Assembly (NCBI RefSeq): GCF_900105185.1
Contig: NZ_FNTJ01000003.1
Coordinates: 333,711 to 397,710 of the forward strand
DNA length: 64,000 bases
Source of the DNA: Pseudomonas saponiphila
GTDB lineage: Bacteria > Pseudomonadota > Gammaproteobacteria > Pseudomonadales > Pseudomonadaceae
Direction: 5' to 3'
Positions 7,877 to 16,589 of the stretch are shown piece after piece. The position numbers and the translations under genes were made by a program. The notes beneath the pieces are model-generated. The model ran no database searches. It was not told the origin of the DNA and was given only the letters and a program-made list of their open reading frames with translations. Position 1 is the stretch's first letter; each line of letters opens with the position of its first letter.

Positions 7877-8417
7877 GTTGACTCCCGCAGACTGGTAGTG
7901 AATAAACCGCCAATTCTGCGGCGCATCCGCTCGTTTGTCGCGTCAAGTCAGGTGCGTGAAACACCGCTTCGTGCGCGGCCTCCAGGCGAGCCTGCCGGCG
8001 AGCTGCGATACGGGCCTGAATCCGCTCTCGGGCCTCCGCAGCAGACTCGCCCGAAGTCGGTAGGGCAATCTTCAGCTGATTGAGGCGCTGGCGCTCATGC
8101 CCGTAGAGCCAGCCGAGGCTGCTCGAACCGCTATCGATGCATGCGTAGGCCGTTTGGAGCGAATCGAAGTCAAAGAGTCCCCACTCGCCGAACTCTTCTC
8201 GCGCCTTGGCCAAGTCACAGATACGGGTGATCTCAGCCGTCATCTGCTCGAAGGTCATTAGGCGACGGAGGTATGCACTGATCTCCATGTCGCTGACCAG
8301 GAGAGAGCATTCCGCAGGGGAAACTACCGCGTCACGCTCCAAGCCAGCAGGGATAAAGGACGATGCCTGGAAGGAAGCGACCGATCCGATAACTAGGTTT
8401 AGCTGAGCCTGCTGCAT
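7821..8417 (-). CDS. Hypothetical protein, 198 aa
   Basis: ATG at 8417 (MQQAQLNLVIGS) with GGAGG upstream; an ATG at 8444 falls on the promoter hexamer and is rejected. The middle has a basic helix (EARERIQARIAARRQARLEA). First gene of a two-gene unit. Confidence 0.65.
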   Translation of the reverse strand: MQQAQLNLVIGSVASFQASSFIPAGLERDAVVSPAECSLLVSDMEISAYLRRLMTFEQMTAEITRICDLAKAREEFGEWGLFDFDSLQTAYACIDSGSSSLGWLYGHERQRLNQLKIALPTSGESAAEARERIQARIAARRQARLEAAHEAVFHAPDLTRQTSGCAAELAVYSLPVCGSQHAAVPAIHHPRAIPSAIG

Positions 8418-8443
8418 GACGACCTCCGAAAGTTGATTGAACA

Positions 8444-8473
8444 ACTATCACTCATCGGTGGTCGTGCCAGCAG
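8444..8473 (-). promoter_or_regulatory. CTRCTGGCACGC promoter-like element, copy 6
   Basis: CTGCTGGCACGA, 12 bases, GATAGT. It ends 26 bases before the ATG at 8417, the shortest leader seen. Confidence 0.7.
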
Positions 8474-8490
8474 GTGCTGGTGCTGCCTGG

Positions 8491-8856
8491 TCAGATGGTG
8501 GGGGGCGTAGCCAGCAGGGTGAGCGATGCCATGAACAGGCCGCCGAGAACGAACGCCTTGATAAGCCACATGAAAGCGCCACCGCTCGATGCTTCCCCGC
8601 TTTCCATCGAGTAGAAGGCCAAAGATTGGATTGCTATTACGGCGAAAGCAGAAGCCAGCCGGATGCCGAAAGCATCGAAGAGCACCCAGCCGATCAGGCC
8701 AAGCAGCCCGGTAAATAGAATGCCGGGAAGGGCAGGCACATTCAGCCCGCCAATGCTGACGCTCGCGGACATCAGCGCTATGGTCGTCTTAGGGATAACG
8801 ACCAGCACGAAGTACATGGCCGCTGCTGCAAGCAGCACGTAGATGAATTGGTTCAT
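8491..8856 (-). CDS. Four-span membrane protein, 121 aa
   Basis: ATG at 8856 (MNQFIYVLLAAAAMYFVLVV). About four hydrophobic helices: residues 3-22, 44-62, 67-82 and 95-115. Last gene of the five-gene operon from 10302-10331. An inner-membrane location is expected; role unknown. Confidence 0.65.
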   Translation of the reverse strand: MNQFIYVLLAAAAMYFVLVVIPKTTIALMSASVSIGGLNVPALPGILFTGLLGLIGWVLFDAFGIRLASAFAVIAIQSLAFYSMESGEASSGGAFMWLIKAFVLGGLFMASLTLLATPPTI

Positions 8857-8875
8857 TTCGTGATGTCCTCTGTTC

Positions 8876-9598
8876 TCAATTCTGCGCCAGCAGGGTCTTG
8901 CCGCTGGCCTCGTGGAAAGCCCGCATACGCTCAAGCATTTCTGGGTTGTTAAAGCCCATGAACTCAATCACAGCATGATGGACCGGTTCAGCCTCACTCA
9001 TAACAAGTAGCCATGCCTGCTCATCACTATTCAGTTGAGGCACGTCGAAACCGAACCTCTTAGAGCTGGCTGCCGCATCGTCAATCATCAGGACTTGCCA
9101 GTCCCCGTGGGGACTTCCGAAAGTCTCCCTCAGGCCCCATCCTTCCTTTGCTGCTGCCGCGTCGAGTTCGCTGCTCCAGTACGCACCTTCGTCGGTGTTA
9201 GGCAGTGCATCGTCATCGTTGAAGAAAGGCTCGTCATCTTGGCAGTCATCGCTAGCGCCTTGCTCTTGTTGGATTTCGGCCATGCACTCTGCGTAGGCTT
9301 TCTGCGCATCCGCGTATGACGCATCATCCAAGAGGTGACCTCGTTCTGATGCTGCCTGCTCGAACACTTTTCGATCTTCAGGTGAGAATTTAGTCAGCAA
9401 ACCGCGCAGCGCCCCGAGAACCCGAACATCGTAAATCTCGTAGTACAAGCCGCAAGTATTTTGTGCCGCCAGCTCTTCTCGTTCGATCAGCGCCCCGGCC
9501 TTGATATAAGCTCCAGTTGTGGAAACCATCGGGTTAGCGATGAATGTATTCCATGCGCCGCCTATAACTCGGGCTTGTTCGGGGATGAAGTCAGGCAT
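8876..9598 (-). CDS. Hypothetical acidic protein, 240 aa
   Basis: ATG at 9598 with GGAGC upstream. Very acidic middle (GASDDCQDDEPFFNDDD), otherwise helical. No membrane segment and no family recognised. Fourth gene of its operon. Confidence 0.65.
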   Translation of the reverse strand: MPDFIPEQARVIGGAWNTFIANPMVSTTGAYIKAGALIEREELAAQNTCGLYYEIYDVRVLGALRGLLTKFSPEDRKVFEQAASERGHLLDDASYADAQKAYAECMAEIQQEQGASDDCQDDEPFFNDDDALPNTDEGAYWSSELDAAAAKEGWGLRETFGSPHGDWQVLMIDDAAASSKRFGFDVPQLNSDEQAWLLVMSEAEPVHHAVIEFMGFNNPEMLERMRAFHEASGKTLLAQN

Positions 9599-9645
9599 AG
9601 AACTAGCTCCTTATTGCCATCGGTGGATTCCCTCACGTTTCCCAG

Positions 9646-9801
9646 TTAGGCGGCCTGATCTTCGAGCTTGGCTTCAAGCTCGGCGATCTCGTCCAGGATA
9701 TCGGCGCGGGTGTCATCATCCGTCTCGTCGCCCTTCAGTGACATTTCCAACTTATCCAGGCGATCTTGAATCTGCTCAGCGGTCATCTCGATTACATCCA
9801 T
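9646..9801 (-). CDS. Small coiled-coil protein, 51 aa
   Basis: ATG at 9801 with GGGAATC upstream, stop TAA at 9646. The whole protein is a run of heptad-like acidic helix (TAEQIQDRLDKLEMSL... ILDEIAELEAKLEDQ), suggesting a small dimeric coiled coil. It sits 11 bases after the preceding stop, within the operon. Confidence 0.6.
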   Translation of the reverse strand: MDVIEMTAEQIQDRLDKLEMSLKGDETDDDTRADILDEIAELEAKLEDQAA

Positions 9802-9812
9802 GATGGATTCCC

Positions 9813-10097
9813 TTAGTTCGTCTTGGCTGCCTTTGCTGCCAGTTCGTTGACTTGTTTCACTACTGCGTCACCAGTGAGCAGCAGCATGAAAGACCCAGCC
9901 ATGTTTTCGCCGGGTACATGGTTCGGATTGGGGAAAAAGATATCGAACTTGTTTGGGTTCAAATCGGATCGCCCTACGCTGGCTTCAACGCCATCGGCAA
10001 AGACGATTCTGATCTTCTCGCCCTCAACGGTAATGCTGGTGATACCGTCAATCTCGGCCAGCTCGACGCCGGGATTCAGCGCAATCTGATTCACCAC
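9813..10097 (-). CDS. Hypothetical protein, 94 aa
   Basis: Start placed at GTG 10097 because TTGAGGAAC lies upstream; the frame opens to 10133 inside the preceding gene. Beta-rich (ITSITVEGEKIRIVFADGV) with an FFPNPNHVPGENMAGSFM loop. Second gene of the operon. Confidence 0.6.
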   Translation of the reverse strand: MVNQIALNPGVELAEIDGITSITVEGEKIRIVFADGVEASVGRSDLNPNKFDIFFPNPNHVPGENMAGSFMLLLTGDAVVKQVNELAAKAAKTN

Positions 10098-10113
10098 AAT
10101 GGTGTTCCTCAAA

Positions 10114-10242
10114 CTATTTACGTTTCGGCTCAACCTGCGGGCGAGGCTTGCACGTCATGCAGTAGCCCTTCTTCGCCCCTTTCTTGAACACGTCGTACCA
10201 CTTGTCACAGCCCTTGCAGTGGAAATCATCGATCTTCGCCAC
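10114..10242 (-). CDS. Zinc-ribbon mini-protein, 42 aa
   Basis: GTG start at 10242 with CGAGGTAA upstream; stop TAG at 10114. Two CxxC pairs, CKGC and CMTC, 18 residues apart with basic residues between, as in small zinc ribbons. First gene of a five-gene operon, which argues that it is translated. Confidence 0.6.
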   Translation of the reverse strand: MAKIDDFHCKGCDKWYDVFKKGAKKGYCMTCKPRPQVEPKRK

Positions 10243-10301
10243 AATGGTTACCTCGATTGGGTGGTGAGGGAGATCGCCGGCGAATCCCGGCGAGGAAACT
10301 C

Positions 10302-10331
10302 ATCATCAGGCCGGGCGGGGCGTGCCAGCAG
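10302..10331 (-). promoter_or_regulatory. CTRCTGGCACGC promoter-like element, copy 7
   Basis: CTGCTGGCACGC, 12 bases, GATGAT. It ends 59 bases before the GTG at 10242. Confidence 0.75.
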
Positions 10332-10346
10332 AGATCATCGAGCGGC

Positions 10347-10490
10347 CTAGTGTTTCTTGCCGGCCTCGTCCCAGCCGTCACGGGCTTCCTGCTTGATTCT
10401 CCGCTGCTCTCGGCGGATTACCCAAACACAAACCAGCATTACGGCTACCAAACCCCCGATGCCGATCACAAGCAAAGCGGTGTCCTTCAT
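10347..10490 (-). CDS. Single-span membrane mini-protein, 47 aa
   Basis: ATG at 10490 with GAGGAC six bases ahead. One hydrophobic helix at residues 4-24 (TALLVIGIGGLVAVMLVCVWV) followed by a basic tail (IRREQRRIKQEARD), a typical N-out, C-in small inner-membrane protein. It lies after the ligase gene and may share its transcript. Confidence 0.6.
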   Translation of the reverse strand: MKDTALLVIGIGGLVAVMLVCVWVIRREQRRIKQEARDGWDEAGKKH

Positions 10491-10534
10491 AAAGTCCTCA
10501 GTCATGGACGATAACAGTGTCCTGGTACTGACAA

Positions 10535-10553
10535 AGCCCGCACAAGGCGGGCC
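10535..10553. other. Inverted repeat
   Basis: GCCCGC and GCGGGC arms separated by five bases, in the gap between the ligase gene and the 47-aa membrane protein. No clear T-run, so termination is uncertain. Confidence 0.35.
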
Positions 10554-10636
10554 GGTGGAGGGAGTATGCGGCGGGGCCGGATCACCCCTCAATCTCGGGG
10601 TCAAACCGACTGCAATTGCGGGCAAAACCTCCCATG

Positions 10637-10668
10637 ATGCGCCCGCGCCACTGAGGCGCGGGCTTTAC
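10637..10668. terminator. Strong hairpin after the ligase gene
   Basis: GCCCGCGCC and GGCGCGGGC make a 9-bp stem with a five-base loop directly beyond the ligase stop. TTTAC follows on the plus side but no T-run follows leftward, so it may only attenuate ligase transcripts. Confidence 0.45.
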
Positions 10669-10671
10669 TGG

Positions 10672-11793
10672 TCAGGCGGCTACGTCCATGTCGCTGTCCT
10701 CGGCAGCTTCGGGCTTGTAGTGCAGTGACGCGAGCGTGCATTCATCGCGGCTCACGTCGTCACGCTGACCCTGAAAGACCGGCTGGAAGAGAGAACCGCC
10801 CTTGTGCGCGTAGAGGTAGCGAATCTCCACGAGGCTGCCGATGGCCGGGGTGCTCTTGTTGGCCGGCACAGTGCAGTTGCCAACAGAAACGAGGTTGCCC
10901 AGTTCATCCAGCATGCTGACACCGAAGCTCGACTTGGTGGGGTGCTGAGAGGTAACGATCGCAGTGGTGAACTGGAGGAACGGGAACTTCAGGTGAGTAC
11001 CGCCAGACGCCGGTTTGCCGGGCGTGTACGGGGTTCCACGCTTCTTGGCCACGACGCCTTCACCTTTCTCGGCTTTGACGCGCTCGAAGAGCTGGCGCTT
11101 GGCTTCAGGGGTATAGGCGCTGACAACCACCTCAACATGCTTAGACCCGCCTGCCGACAGGGCAGCGCGCAGCTGCTCCATGTGTTCGAGGCGCGTTTCG
11201 AGCGACATCGCTTCAACACGCTGCCCACGCACTTCACGGACATCGAACACCACATAGCGGGTGCCGATCAGCTCGCCGTCAACGGTCAGGGGGAGGAAAT
11301 CGACGCAGCAGCGCTCCAGATCGCCAGACACCTCGCTCGGGTAGGCCACCGAGAAGCCCTTGCGGTTCGCGCTGATGATGGCCGACTCGTTCAGGGCAAA
11401 GCCGCGGCGGTGGCCATTGTGCTTTTCCTGCAACACCCAGCCATCATCCTCGATGGCTTGCTCAAGCTCGGCTTCAGTCATCACGTTGAGCAGGTGGGGG
11501 ATCAGGCCGGTGGGAACCAGCTCCTGACCGGCAGACACCATCGCCGCGCCTTGGTCGCCATCAGGCACATAGCGCTTGCCGAGACGTTCATTGACGGCCT
11601 TATCGAAGGCCTTCTTGGCAACATCGTACTCGACGGGGGCTTTGGTCTTCAGGGTCTCGGTCAGGGTCGAGCCACGGCGACCGTGATAGGTGATGAGGAC
11701 GAAGCCGCCGTCGCGGGCCTTAAGCTGAATGATGTACTCCTTGTCACTGGAGCCTTCGGTGAAGGTGAAGCGGGTGCGCAGTTCTTGCGACAT
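10672..11793 (-). CDS. WGR-like domain / ATP-dependent DNA ligase
   Basis: Length 373 aa; ATG at 11793. Residues 1-70 resemble a WGR domain, with HGRRG at about 37-41 in place of Trp-Gly-Arg. The rest follows ATP-dependent DNA ligase order: motif I K124-H-N-G with R129 (usual form KxDG), DGEL at 172-175, EGVVAKK at 245-251, and Lys269 in a motif V-like LKFPF. An OB-fold-like C-terminus follows. Ligases of this kind adenylylate the motif I lysine and seal nicks. WGR domains bind DNA ends in PARPs, so this one may guide the enzyme to breaks. It is the sole gene directly behind its promoter element. Asp to Asn in motif I may alter activity. Confidence 0.8.
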   Translation of the reverse strand: MSQELRTRFTFTEGSSDKEYIIQLKARDGGFVLITYHGRRGSTLTETLKTKAPVEYDVAKKAFDKAVNERLGKRYVPDGDQGAAMVSAGQELVPTGLIPHLLNVMTEAELEQAIEDDGWVLQEKHNGHRRGFALNESAIISANRKGFSVAYPSEVSGDLERCCVDFLPLTVDGELIGTRYVVFDVREVRGQRVEAMSLETRLEHMEQLRAALSAGGSKHVEVVVSAYTPEAKRQLFERVKAEKGEGVVAKKRGTPYTPGKPASGGTHLKFPFLQFTTAIVTSQHPTKSSFGVSMLDELGNLVSVGNCTVPANKSTPAIGSLVEIRYLYAHKGGSLFQPVFQGQRDDVSRDECTLASLHYKPEAAEDSDMDVAA

Positions 11794-11825
11794 GGTGATG
11801 CCTCTTGCTGGTTGGTGATGAGGCA

Positions 11826-11855
11826 ATCTTCAAGGTGGCAGGTGCGTGCCGGTAG
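11826..11855 (-). promoter_or_regulatory. CTRCTGGCACGC promoter-like element, copy 8
   Basis: CTACCGGCACGC (one mismatch), 12 bases, GAAGAT, then TGCCTCATCA. It ends 32 bases before the ligase ATG. The IS21-family element begins 68 bases upstream and leaves it intact. Confidence 0.75.
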
Positions 11856-12016
11856 ATCAGGAGATGCCGGGCCAGAGGGATGTTCAGGCCGCAATTCCAG
11901 AGACGAATGACAGGGTGACCAGGTGCGGATTTCGGTGAACGTGACCGAGCGTTTCGCTAATACGTGACCGGTGCTTCCACCCCGGTTGCGCGGGTTCTGG
12001 ATTGTAATCGCATCGG

Positions 12017-12766
12017 TCACGATGCGGCTTGTTCCTCGGCTTTTTTTCGGCGCAGCGACTCGCCTTTCATCGTCAGTCGGTAGGCGTTGTGCACCAGGCG
12101 GTCGAGGATGGCATCGGCCAGGGTCGGGTCGTTGATCCAGCCGTGCCAGTGCTCGATGGGCAGTTGGCTCGTCAGGATGGTGGAGCGGCTGCCAGCGCGG
12201 TCGTCGATCACCTCCAGCAGGTCATGCCGGGCTCCTTCCTCCAGCGGGGCTAGCGCCCAGTCGTCCAGCACCAGGACGTCGACCTTTGCCAGCTGTTGCA
12301 GGGTACGGCCGAAGCTGCCGTCGCCATGAGCGATGCGCAGTTGTTCCAGCAGGCGCGGGGTGCGCAGGTACAGGGTGCTATAGCCCTGGCGGCAGGCCTG
12401 GTTGCCCAGGGCGCAGGCCAGCCAGGTTTTGCCGGCACCGGTCGGGCCGGTCAGCAGCAGGTTGTGCTGCTGGCGGATCCAGTCGCCACTGGCCAGGGTG
12501 GCGATCAGACGCTCGTCCAGGGCGCGTCCGGTGCGGCGGTCGAGATCTTCCAGGCAGGCGTTGGCGTACTTGAGCTTGGCCTTCTTGCGCAGCCGTACCA
12601 GGCGCTGGTTGTCACGCCAGGCCAGTTCGCGGTCGAGCAGTAGGCCGAGGCGTTCATCGAAGCTCAGGCTGTGGCTGGCCGGCAGCGTCCATTGCTCTTC
12701 CAGGGCGCGGGCCATGCCGTCCAGGCGTAGCTGGTGCAGTTGATTCAGGGTGTGTTGCGGCATCAT
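12017..12766 (-). CDS. istB: IstB-like ATPase helper of transposition
   Basis: About 249 aa from the tandem ATG at 12766. AAA+ ATPase with Walker A GPTGAGKT and a VLVLDDWA Walker B-like strand, the arrangement of IstB/DnaC-like proteins that assist IS21 target selection. The open frame extends to 12967 but the ATG pair fits the family length. It overlaps the 3' end of istA by about 110 bases, more than usual in this family. Confidence 0.93.
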   Translation of the reverse strand: MMPQHTLNQLHQLRLDGMARALEEQWTLPASHSLSFDERLGLLLDRELAWRDNQRLVRLRKKAKLKYANACLEDLDRRTGRALDERLIATLASGDWIRQQHNLLLTGPTGAGKTWLACALGNQACRQGYSTLYLRTPRLLEQLRIAHGDGSFGRTLQQLAKVDVLVLDDWALAPLEEGARHDLLEVIDDRAGSRSTILTSQLPIEHWHGWINDPTLADAILDRLVHNAYRLTMKGESLRRKKAEEQAAS

Positions 12767-14339
12767 CGAACAGCTCCTGTTGCGGGGGTTGGTAGTAGTC
12801 GGCGCCACGGACGTTCTCGTGGTCGCCGGGTAAGGTCGTTTCGGCGGCACGCTGGGGCAGCGGCTGTTGATCCAGGCCTTGCTGGAGCAGGTTGCGCACG
12901 CTGCGCCCGGTGAAGGCGCGCAGGTGTACGGCACGTTCGGCAGCGGCTTCCAGGCGTGCATTGCCATAGCGCCGGGCCAGCGAGAGCAGGCCGAGGCAGG
13001 CGCGGTAGCCCATCTCCGGGTGCGGCTTGTGGGTCAGTTGGTGATCGATCAGTTGGCGCGTGTAGGGGCCGATCCGCGCGCCCCAGTCGAGCAGGCGTTG
13101 TGGCGTCCATTCGCGATGCGCCTGGTGCGCCGCGGGCATGTGCTCGCGCTGGGTACTGTAAGCGCCGCGTCGCCCCAGCAGCAGGTGGCTGGCCACCCGC
13201 CGGTTGCCATGCAGCACTTCCAGGGTGTGTGCCGTCAGTCGCACGTCCACGTTCTGCCGGGCCAGGGCGGAGGGCACGCTGTAGAAGCTGCCATTGACCT
13301 CGATGTGGTAGTCGATGCTGACCTTGCAGCGCTTGAAGGTGGCGACCTCGTAGGGATGCACCGGCAGCGCTCGCAAGGCCGGGCGATCCAGGCGCTCGAA
13401 CCAGTCGCGCCGGCAGCCATCGAGCCGCTTGAACGGGCGCCGATTCAGATCCTCCAGCAGCTCGGCGATGGCCTGGTTAAGCGCATGCAGGCTGAAGAAC
13501 TGCCGATGGCGCAGCCGCGCCATGATCCAGCGCTCGACCACCTGCACCGCCACCTCGGCCTTGGCCTTGTCCTGAGGCTTGCGTGGCCGTGCCGGCAGGA
13601 TCACCGTCTGGTAATGACGCGCGCACTCCAGCGTGGCCCGGTTCAGGCCCGGCTCGTAGCGATCCGGCTGGGCGACCAGGGCGCGCGGATTGTCCGGCAC
13701 AACCATTTCCGGCACGCCGCCAAAGTAGGTCAGAGCCTGGCCCAGCGAGGTCAGCCAGTCCACCTGGGTTTCGCCTGGCGTCGCGCAGGCATAGGTGTAA
13801 TTCGAGGCGCCCAGGGCGGCGACGAAGATGTGCGCCCGGCGCACTTCGCCGGTGGCCGGGTCGACCACCGGCAGCGTCGGCCCGGCATAGTCGATGAATA
13901 GCTTCTCGCCCGCACGGTGCAGCTGACGCATCGAACGTTTGAGCGTCTGGGCGTAGCGCCGGTAGTGCTCGACGAACTGGGTGTAGCGGTAGGTCGGCTG
14001 GCCCGCATGCGCGGCGAGATATTCCTCCCACAGCAGCTGCAAGGTCACGCCCTTGCGTCGCAACTCGCGGTGGATGCTCAGCACATCGGGCAGCACTCGC
14101 TCACCGCGCGGCTTGTTCGTCGACGTCGGTGCAAACAAGGCGGCCGCCAGCGCGGCCTCGTCCATGGCCACCAGCGCCGGCCAGTCCAGCCCGGCCACCC
14201 GCGCCGCCGCGATGTACTTGCTAACCACGCCCTTGGACAGCTGCAAGGCACGGGCAATCTTCTCGTGGGACAAGCCGGCCTCAAACTTGAGGCGCAGACA
14301 TTCTTTGATGTTTCGCATGGCTACTCGCGGCGCCGCCAT
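12654..14339 (-). CDS. istA: IstA-like transposase
   Basis: 561 aa. An N-terminal HTH ([21 protein letters not shown]) binds the element ends. A retroviral-type DDE core follows, with Asp in FIDYAGPTL, Asp in [10 protein letters not shown] and a downstream Glu in the KAKAEVAV region. The C-terminus has the [10 protein letters not shown] segment typical of IstA. It cuts and joins the IS ends together with IstB. Confidence 0.94.
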   Translation of the reverse strand: MAAPRVAMRNIKECLRLKFEAGLSHEKIARALQLSKGVVSKYIAAARVAGLDWPALVAMDEAALAAALFAPTSTNKPRGERVLPDVLSIHRELRRKGVTLQLLWEEYLAAHAGQPTYRYTQFVEHYRRYAQTLKRSMRQLHRAGEKLFIDYAGPTLPVVDPATGEVRRAHIFVAALGASNYTYACATPGETQVDWLTSLGQALTYFGGVPEMVVPDNPRALVAQPDRYEPGLNRATLECARHYQTVILPARPRKPQDKAKAEVAVQVVERWIMARLRHRQFFSLHALNQAIAELLEDLNRRPFKRLDGCRRDWFERLDRPALRALPVHPYEVATFKRCKVSIDYHIEVNGSFYSVPSALARQNVDVRLTAHTLEVLHGNRRVASHLLLGRRGAYSTQREHMPAAHQAHREWTPQRLLDWGARIGPYTRQLIDHQLTHKPHPEMGYRACLGLLSLARRYGNARLEAAAERAVHLRAFTGRSVRNLLQQGLDQQPLPQRAAETTLPGDHENVRGADYYQPPQQELFDDAATHPESTAPATPGRHGPRPGRAMDAAGQPQPELR

Positions 14340-14635
14340 CTTCCTCTCCCGAAATCGGTCGAGGATGGCGGCGCATCAGGTCATGCGCAACGAAGGGGAA
14401 GGCTTTCGCTAAGTCGTGACCGGCGATTTCGGTAAGCCGTGACCACCTGTTTCGGAACAGGCGGAAAATCGGTCACGTTGCTACCGAAATGAGCGGTCAC
14501 GCGTTAGCGAAATGACCGGTCACGATCAACCGAAACGGCCGGTCACGGTGCTCCGAAATCCGCAACCAGGAAGATCAACCCCAAATATCAGACCCCAATT
14601 CGCGGGGCCGAAGGGCTGGCTGTAAAGGCACCGCG

Positions 14636-14887
14636 TCAGCCGGCGCTTCGGACATCAAGCGCCCCGGCGCGGGTCGCCCCAAGGTCGATACCGATGGCTT
14701 GTGCTGCGTCGAGAACAGCCTGCTCTGCGTGGCAGGCCTCAGTCATCGCGGCGTGGCGTTCGCTAACTTCCAGCGGAAGGCCGGAGGCTTGGCGAATTTT
14801 CTTGATGGCAAAAAGCAGGTTTGCGGCGCAACTCTGGAGCTGATCCGGTGAGACAGTGAACTGCTTGCTGGGCGCGTGGTATCTCAC
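14636..14887 (-). CDS. Hypothetical small protein, 83 aa
   Basis: GTG start at 14887 with GAGGGAATC upstream; the frame to 15013 overlaps the preceding gene. Helical and soluble (LQSCAANLLFAIKKIRQASG). Last gene of the operon from 16936-16965; the IS21-family element lies just beyond its stop. Confidence 0.6.
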   Translation of the reverse strand: MRYHAPSKQFTVSPDQLQSCAANLLFAIKKIRQASGLPLEVSERHAAMTEACHAEQAVLDAAQAIGIDLGATRAGALDVRSAG

Positions 14888-14903
14888 AGGGATTCCCTCG
14901 AAC

Positions 14904-15110
14904 CTATGCCGACTGCCGCTTGGCAATTGCAGCAGCCAGCAGACGCTCATCGAGCACAGCAGCACACTGCTTGCAGTGCTGTTCGTTGTAGTCCAGGCAG
15001 GCGTGCTGCTCATTGCCCTCGGCGTCAGTCCGGATTACGTGGTTGCCACACTGTTCCCCGCAGACATCGCAGAAGGTTTCTTCAATCTCTACCATGCGTC
15101 TCTTTTTCAT
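14904..15110 (-). CDS. Zinc-finger-like small protein, 68 aa
   Basis: ATG at 15110 with GAGGATAT upstream. Two Cys pairs, CDVCGEQC and CKQCAAV, with ACLDYNEQH between, give a probable zinc-binding fold. Basic start MKKRRMVEIEE. No specific family recognised. Confidence 0.6.
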   Translation of the reverse strand: MKKRRMVEIEETFCDVCGEQCGNHVIRTDAEGNEQHACLDYNEQHCKQCAAVLDERLLAAAIAKRQSA

Positions 15111-15136
15111 GACGGATATCCTCGAATTTCCCAGGC

Positions 15137-15481
15137 TTAGCTTGCGGCGCGCTGCCGTGCAGCCATTTCTTCGGCAGTTTCACCATGCAGCTCGTAGAAA
15201 TCTCGATCACGCCAAGCCGCACAAAATTCGGCAGAAAGCCCGGTGACCTCCGCCATGAATGCCTTGCAATCTTCGTCGTTGAAAACTGGTCGGCCATCTT
15301 CCTGCTTGATCAGGTGTGGGTGCGACCTTTGATCTGTTGCTACTACTTCAGGGGGCAGCACATTGGAGACAAGACCGATCATGCTGATGTAACGCCAATG
15401 CGCTTCATCAAGCGCTTCAAGCTCGCGTCCGGTCGCACGTTCCAGCACAGCCGTAAATTGATCGGGCGTCATAGAGGCCAT
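15137..15481 (-). CDS. Hypothetical protein, 114 aa
   Basis: ATG at 15481 (MASMTPDQFTAVLERATG). Helical, with an AHWRYISMIGLVSNVLPPEV core and a C-terminal FYELHGETAEEMAARQ helix. Six bases after the preceding stop. Function unknown. Confidence 0.62.
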   Translation of the reverse strand: MASMTPDQFTAVLERATGRELEALDEAHWRYISMIGLVSNVLPPEVVATDQRSHPHLIKQEDGRPVFNDEDCKAFMAEVTGLSAEFCAAWRDRDFYELHGETAEEMAARQRAAS

Positions 15482-15487
15482 GATTCC

Positions 15488-15835
15488 CTAGCCGCCTACG
15501 TTGACAAGAATTAGGGCGAAAAGTCCTGCTGAAACCACTACATCAACCTGAATGGCCAGGGCCGCAAACTTCACGCGGTCTCCACGGCTGCGATGGTACT
15601 GCTGAAGGCACGCGATAACAGCCAAATACGCGCTGAAAGCAATCGAAATCCAGAGGGTTGGCCCCACCCCAACGATAAAGGCCCAGTTGAGCGGTTCGTG
15701 AACTACCAGACTTGTTCCCAGCAGCATTGCGGGAACCATGGCCAGACAGATCGCGAGCAGAGTCAGGAAGCCTTTATGGCGCTCTTTAACCCCGGAGCGA
15801 AGCCCCGTGATGACCTGGGACAGTACGTTTACCAT
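15488..15835 (-). CDS. Three-span membrane protein, 115 aa
   Basis: ATG at 15835. Hydrophobic helices near residues 23-43 (FLTLLAICLAMVPAMLLG), 50-75 and 93-113, with basic loops. Probably an inner-membrane protein; no family recognised. Confidence 0.62.
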   Translation of the reverse strand: MVNVLSQVITGLRSGVKERHKGFLTLLAICLAMVPAMLLGTSLVVHEPLNWAFIVGVGPTLWISIAFSAYLAVIACLQQYHRSRGDRVKFAALAIQVDVVVSAGLFALILVNVGG

Positions 15836-15859
15836 TTCAGGGGTTTCCTTTTTGGCCGG

Positions 15860-16447
15860 TTAAGCGGCACTTTCAGTCGGGACGCTATCAAGTGAAGCCA
15901 AGCTTTGGCGTGCCTGGGCAAGGGCTTCGTCGATGTCCTTGATCTCAACCTGAACGGCTGAATACTCAGAGACACCGGCATGATTGGCCAGTCGAGCCAT
16001 GCTGTCACGGGCGGTCGTGAGCTTATCGATCAGGCGATTGGTGCTCTGCACGATCACCTCATGCCGAGAGATCAGATCCCGAAGATTGGACTCGACTCGA
16101 TTCAAGTGGTCCAAGGCCGAACTGACATCAGCGGCAAGATTGCTGGCGCTGGCGAGGCCTGCCTTCAGGTTGATATGCAGCTCTGTGAAGGCCGAACAGT
16201 GGGCGAGCACCCACTCATAGAGATCATCGCCCTTGTCGCGCTCCCCGATCTCATAGAGGGCAATCTGGCGAAGCAGTTCAGCCCGGCGCATTTCGGCCCA
16301 CTTGAGCAGACTGGAAATGTCCGTGACGCCGGCGTGCTTGATGAAGGCATCCAAGGGGCCGCCATTCAGCATTTCGGCAACCGTGAGCATGCCAGCGGCA
16401 CGCAACTTCATGTCCAACGTCTGGGCTTCGCTTTGCTCAATGCTCAT
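15860..16447 (-). CDS. Long coiled-coil protein, 195 aa
   Basis: ATG at 16447 (MSIEQSEAQTLDMKLRAAG); a longer frame to 16516 would enter the tRNA gene. Residues 80-185 form an extended heptad pattern (ALDHLNRVESNLRDLI, LIDKLTTARDSMARL). Probably an elongated dimer. It lies directly downstream of the tRNA-Arg. Confidence 0.65.
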   Translation of the reverse strand: MSIEQSEAQTLDMKLRAAGMLTVAEMLNGGPLDAFIKHAGVTDISSLLKWAEMRRAELLRQIALYEIGERDKGDDLYEWVLAHCSAFTELHINLKAGLASASNLAADVSSALDHLNRVESNLRDLISRHEVIVQSTNRLIDKLTTARDSMARLANHAGVSEYSAVQVEIKDIDEALAQARQSLASLDSVPTESAA

Positions 16448-16482
16448 GCAGCGTCTCGGGAGGTGGTTCTGGGGTAGGAAAG

Positions 16483-16559
16483 TGGTGCACCCGGCTGGAC
16501 TCGAACCAGCGACCATCCGCTTAGAAGGCGGATGCTCTATCCAACTGAGCTACGGGTGC
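16483..16559 (-). tRNA. tRNA-Arg (UCU anticodon)
   Basis: Read leftward this 77-base sequence folds as a full cloverleaf: acceptor GCACCCG paired with CGGGTGC, D-arm GCTC/GAGC, anticodon stem TCCGC/GCGGA around loop CTTCTAA (anticodon TCT), T-arm GCTGG TTCGAGT CCAGC, and an encoded CCA end. It reads AGA codons, which are rare in high-GC pseudomonads. It lies inside the operon that starts at 16936-16965, between two protein genes. Confidence 0.96.
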
Positions 16560-16589
16560 TTGATGCGCAGATTGTAACGACGGCTCGCG

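Larger units (their letters stand above)
11924..14564 (-). mobile_element. IS21-family insertion sequence, copy 1
   Basis: 2,641 bp bounded by TGCGGATTTCGG and its inverse CCGAAATCCGCA. The direct repeat ACCAGG lies at 11918-11923 and 14565-14570. Several GGTCACG/CGTGACC repeats lie inside both ends, as expected for IstA binding sites. It carries istA and istB. The insertion is intergenic, between the ligase promoter region and the gene at 14636. Equal length and identical predicted proteins to copy 2 at 41062. Confidence 0.95.

Noticed and set aside
7136..8083. Long rightward frame of 315 codons
   Set aside because: It lies opposite two well-formed leftward genes with ribosome sites and overlap coupling; it is a GC-rich shadow frame.
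12867..13901. Rightward frame of 344 codons inside the IS21-family element (and its twin at 42005)
   Set aside because: Antisense to istA; a codon-bias artefact.
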